A stretch of 64,000 nucleotides of DNA from the NCBI GenBank assembly GCA_017695065.1, contig JADILZ010000040.1:48315-112314 (forward strand), read 5' to 3'. Shown here in pieces: positions 63,917 through 64,000 of this stretch. The translations under genes and the position numbers were made by a program. Numbering within the stretch: the first letter of the stretch is position 1; each line of letters starts with the position of its first letter. This DNA is from Candidatus Cryptobacteroides excrementipullorum (lineage in GTDB: Bacteria; Bacteroidota; Bacteroidia; Bacteroidales; UBA932). The notes beneath the pieces are model-generated. The model was not told the DNA's origin. It saw only the letters and a list, made by a program, of their open reading frames with translations, and did no database searches.

Positions 63917-64000
63917 CCCCAGTCACTTCGTGACAGCCCCTTGTTAAGGGGCGCCACCCCCTTCCTTCCCCCTCGCCGGGGGACCTGTCGCAGGCCACAG
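63917..64000 (+). repeat. GC-rich multi-hairpin module, second copy, cut by window end
   Basis: It repeats 50237-50319 with a handful of substitutions and one indel: AGTCACTTCGTGACAGCCCC, CCCCTTGTTAAGGGG, CCCTCGCCGGGGG and CTGTCGCAGGCCACAG. It follows copy C of the MITE-like repeat, as the first copy follows copy B, so the two parts seem to travel or persist together. Confidence 0.65.

Overview
The window looks like a Bacteroidota chromosome, most likely order Bacteroidales. The evidence is the gene set (DUF4290, FtsK next to a LolA-like protein, AddAB-type recombination helicase, GH84 and GH2 glycosidases, an aryl-polyene/flexirubin-type cluster starting with an aromatic ammonia-lyase). It also carries many -7 boxes of the Bacteroidota form TAnnTTTG ahead of genes, three of them with a TTTG element 19-20 nt upstream. 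Translation uses the standard code, and TAG ends several intact genes. No rRNA, tRNA, CRISPR array, transposase or integrase was seen.

Layout. 1-2106 (minus): C-terminally cut GH84 hexosaminidase and surE. 2233-3231: gap, ending in a clear terminator. 3419-25388 (plus): a tightly packed ~22-kb operon for an aryl-polyene-type lipid pigment. It holds an ammonia-lyase (starter), a KR, three ketosynthases with intact Cys-His-His triads, a Cys-less ketosynthase partner, two ACPs, a dehydratase-like hotdog protein, a thioesterase, two methyltransferase modules, two acyltransferase modules, a PaaK-like ligase, a LolA-like carrier, a lipoprotein, a GT2-DUF2062 fusion, an MMPL-PlsC-methyltransferase fusion, an FAD desaturase-like enzyme, a NodB deacetylase and a C45 Ntn-hydrolase. 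One ketosynthase is interrupted by an in-frame TAG. The DarA/DarB pair needed for the dialkylresorcinol half of a true flexirubin is not here, so aryl polyene is the better label.

25514-31755: secreted hypothetical protein, alpha/beta hydrolase, deoxynucleoside kinase, EamA transporter, aldehyde dehydrogenase, recA. 31868-37537 (minus): GH2 glycosidase, then a two-gene redox pair made of a NapH/NapG-like membrane polyferredoxin and a Tat-exported aldo/keto reductase with ferredoxin clusters. 37750-44760 (plus): a TetR-controlled tripartite efflux operon (TolC, HlyD, two ABC ATPases, two ABC-2 permeases) with a palindromic operator at the probable transcription start. 44742-48755: DUF169 protein, zinc alcohol dehydrogenase, Pif1-like helicase. 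48858-49940: an acyltransferase-3 gene that seems to have lost its N-terminus. 50380-60745 (minus): LolA-like protein, FtsK, DUF4290, AddA-like and AddB-like proteins. 60848-63618: SLC13-type transporter and a rubredoxin-rubrerythrin.

Intergenic DNA carries a repeat family: a 96-97-bp element with 12-13-bp terminal inverted repeats (49962-50058; 63790-63885), a related inverted copy between tolC and hlyD genes (39760-39919), a stub after the pigment operon (25482-25503), and an associated GC-rich multi-hairpin module (50237-50319; 63917-64000).
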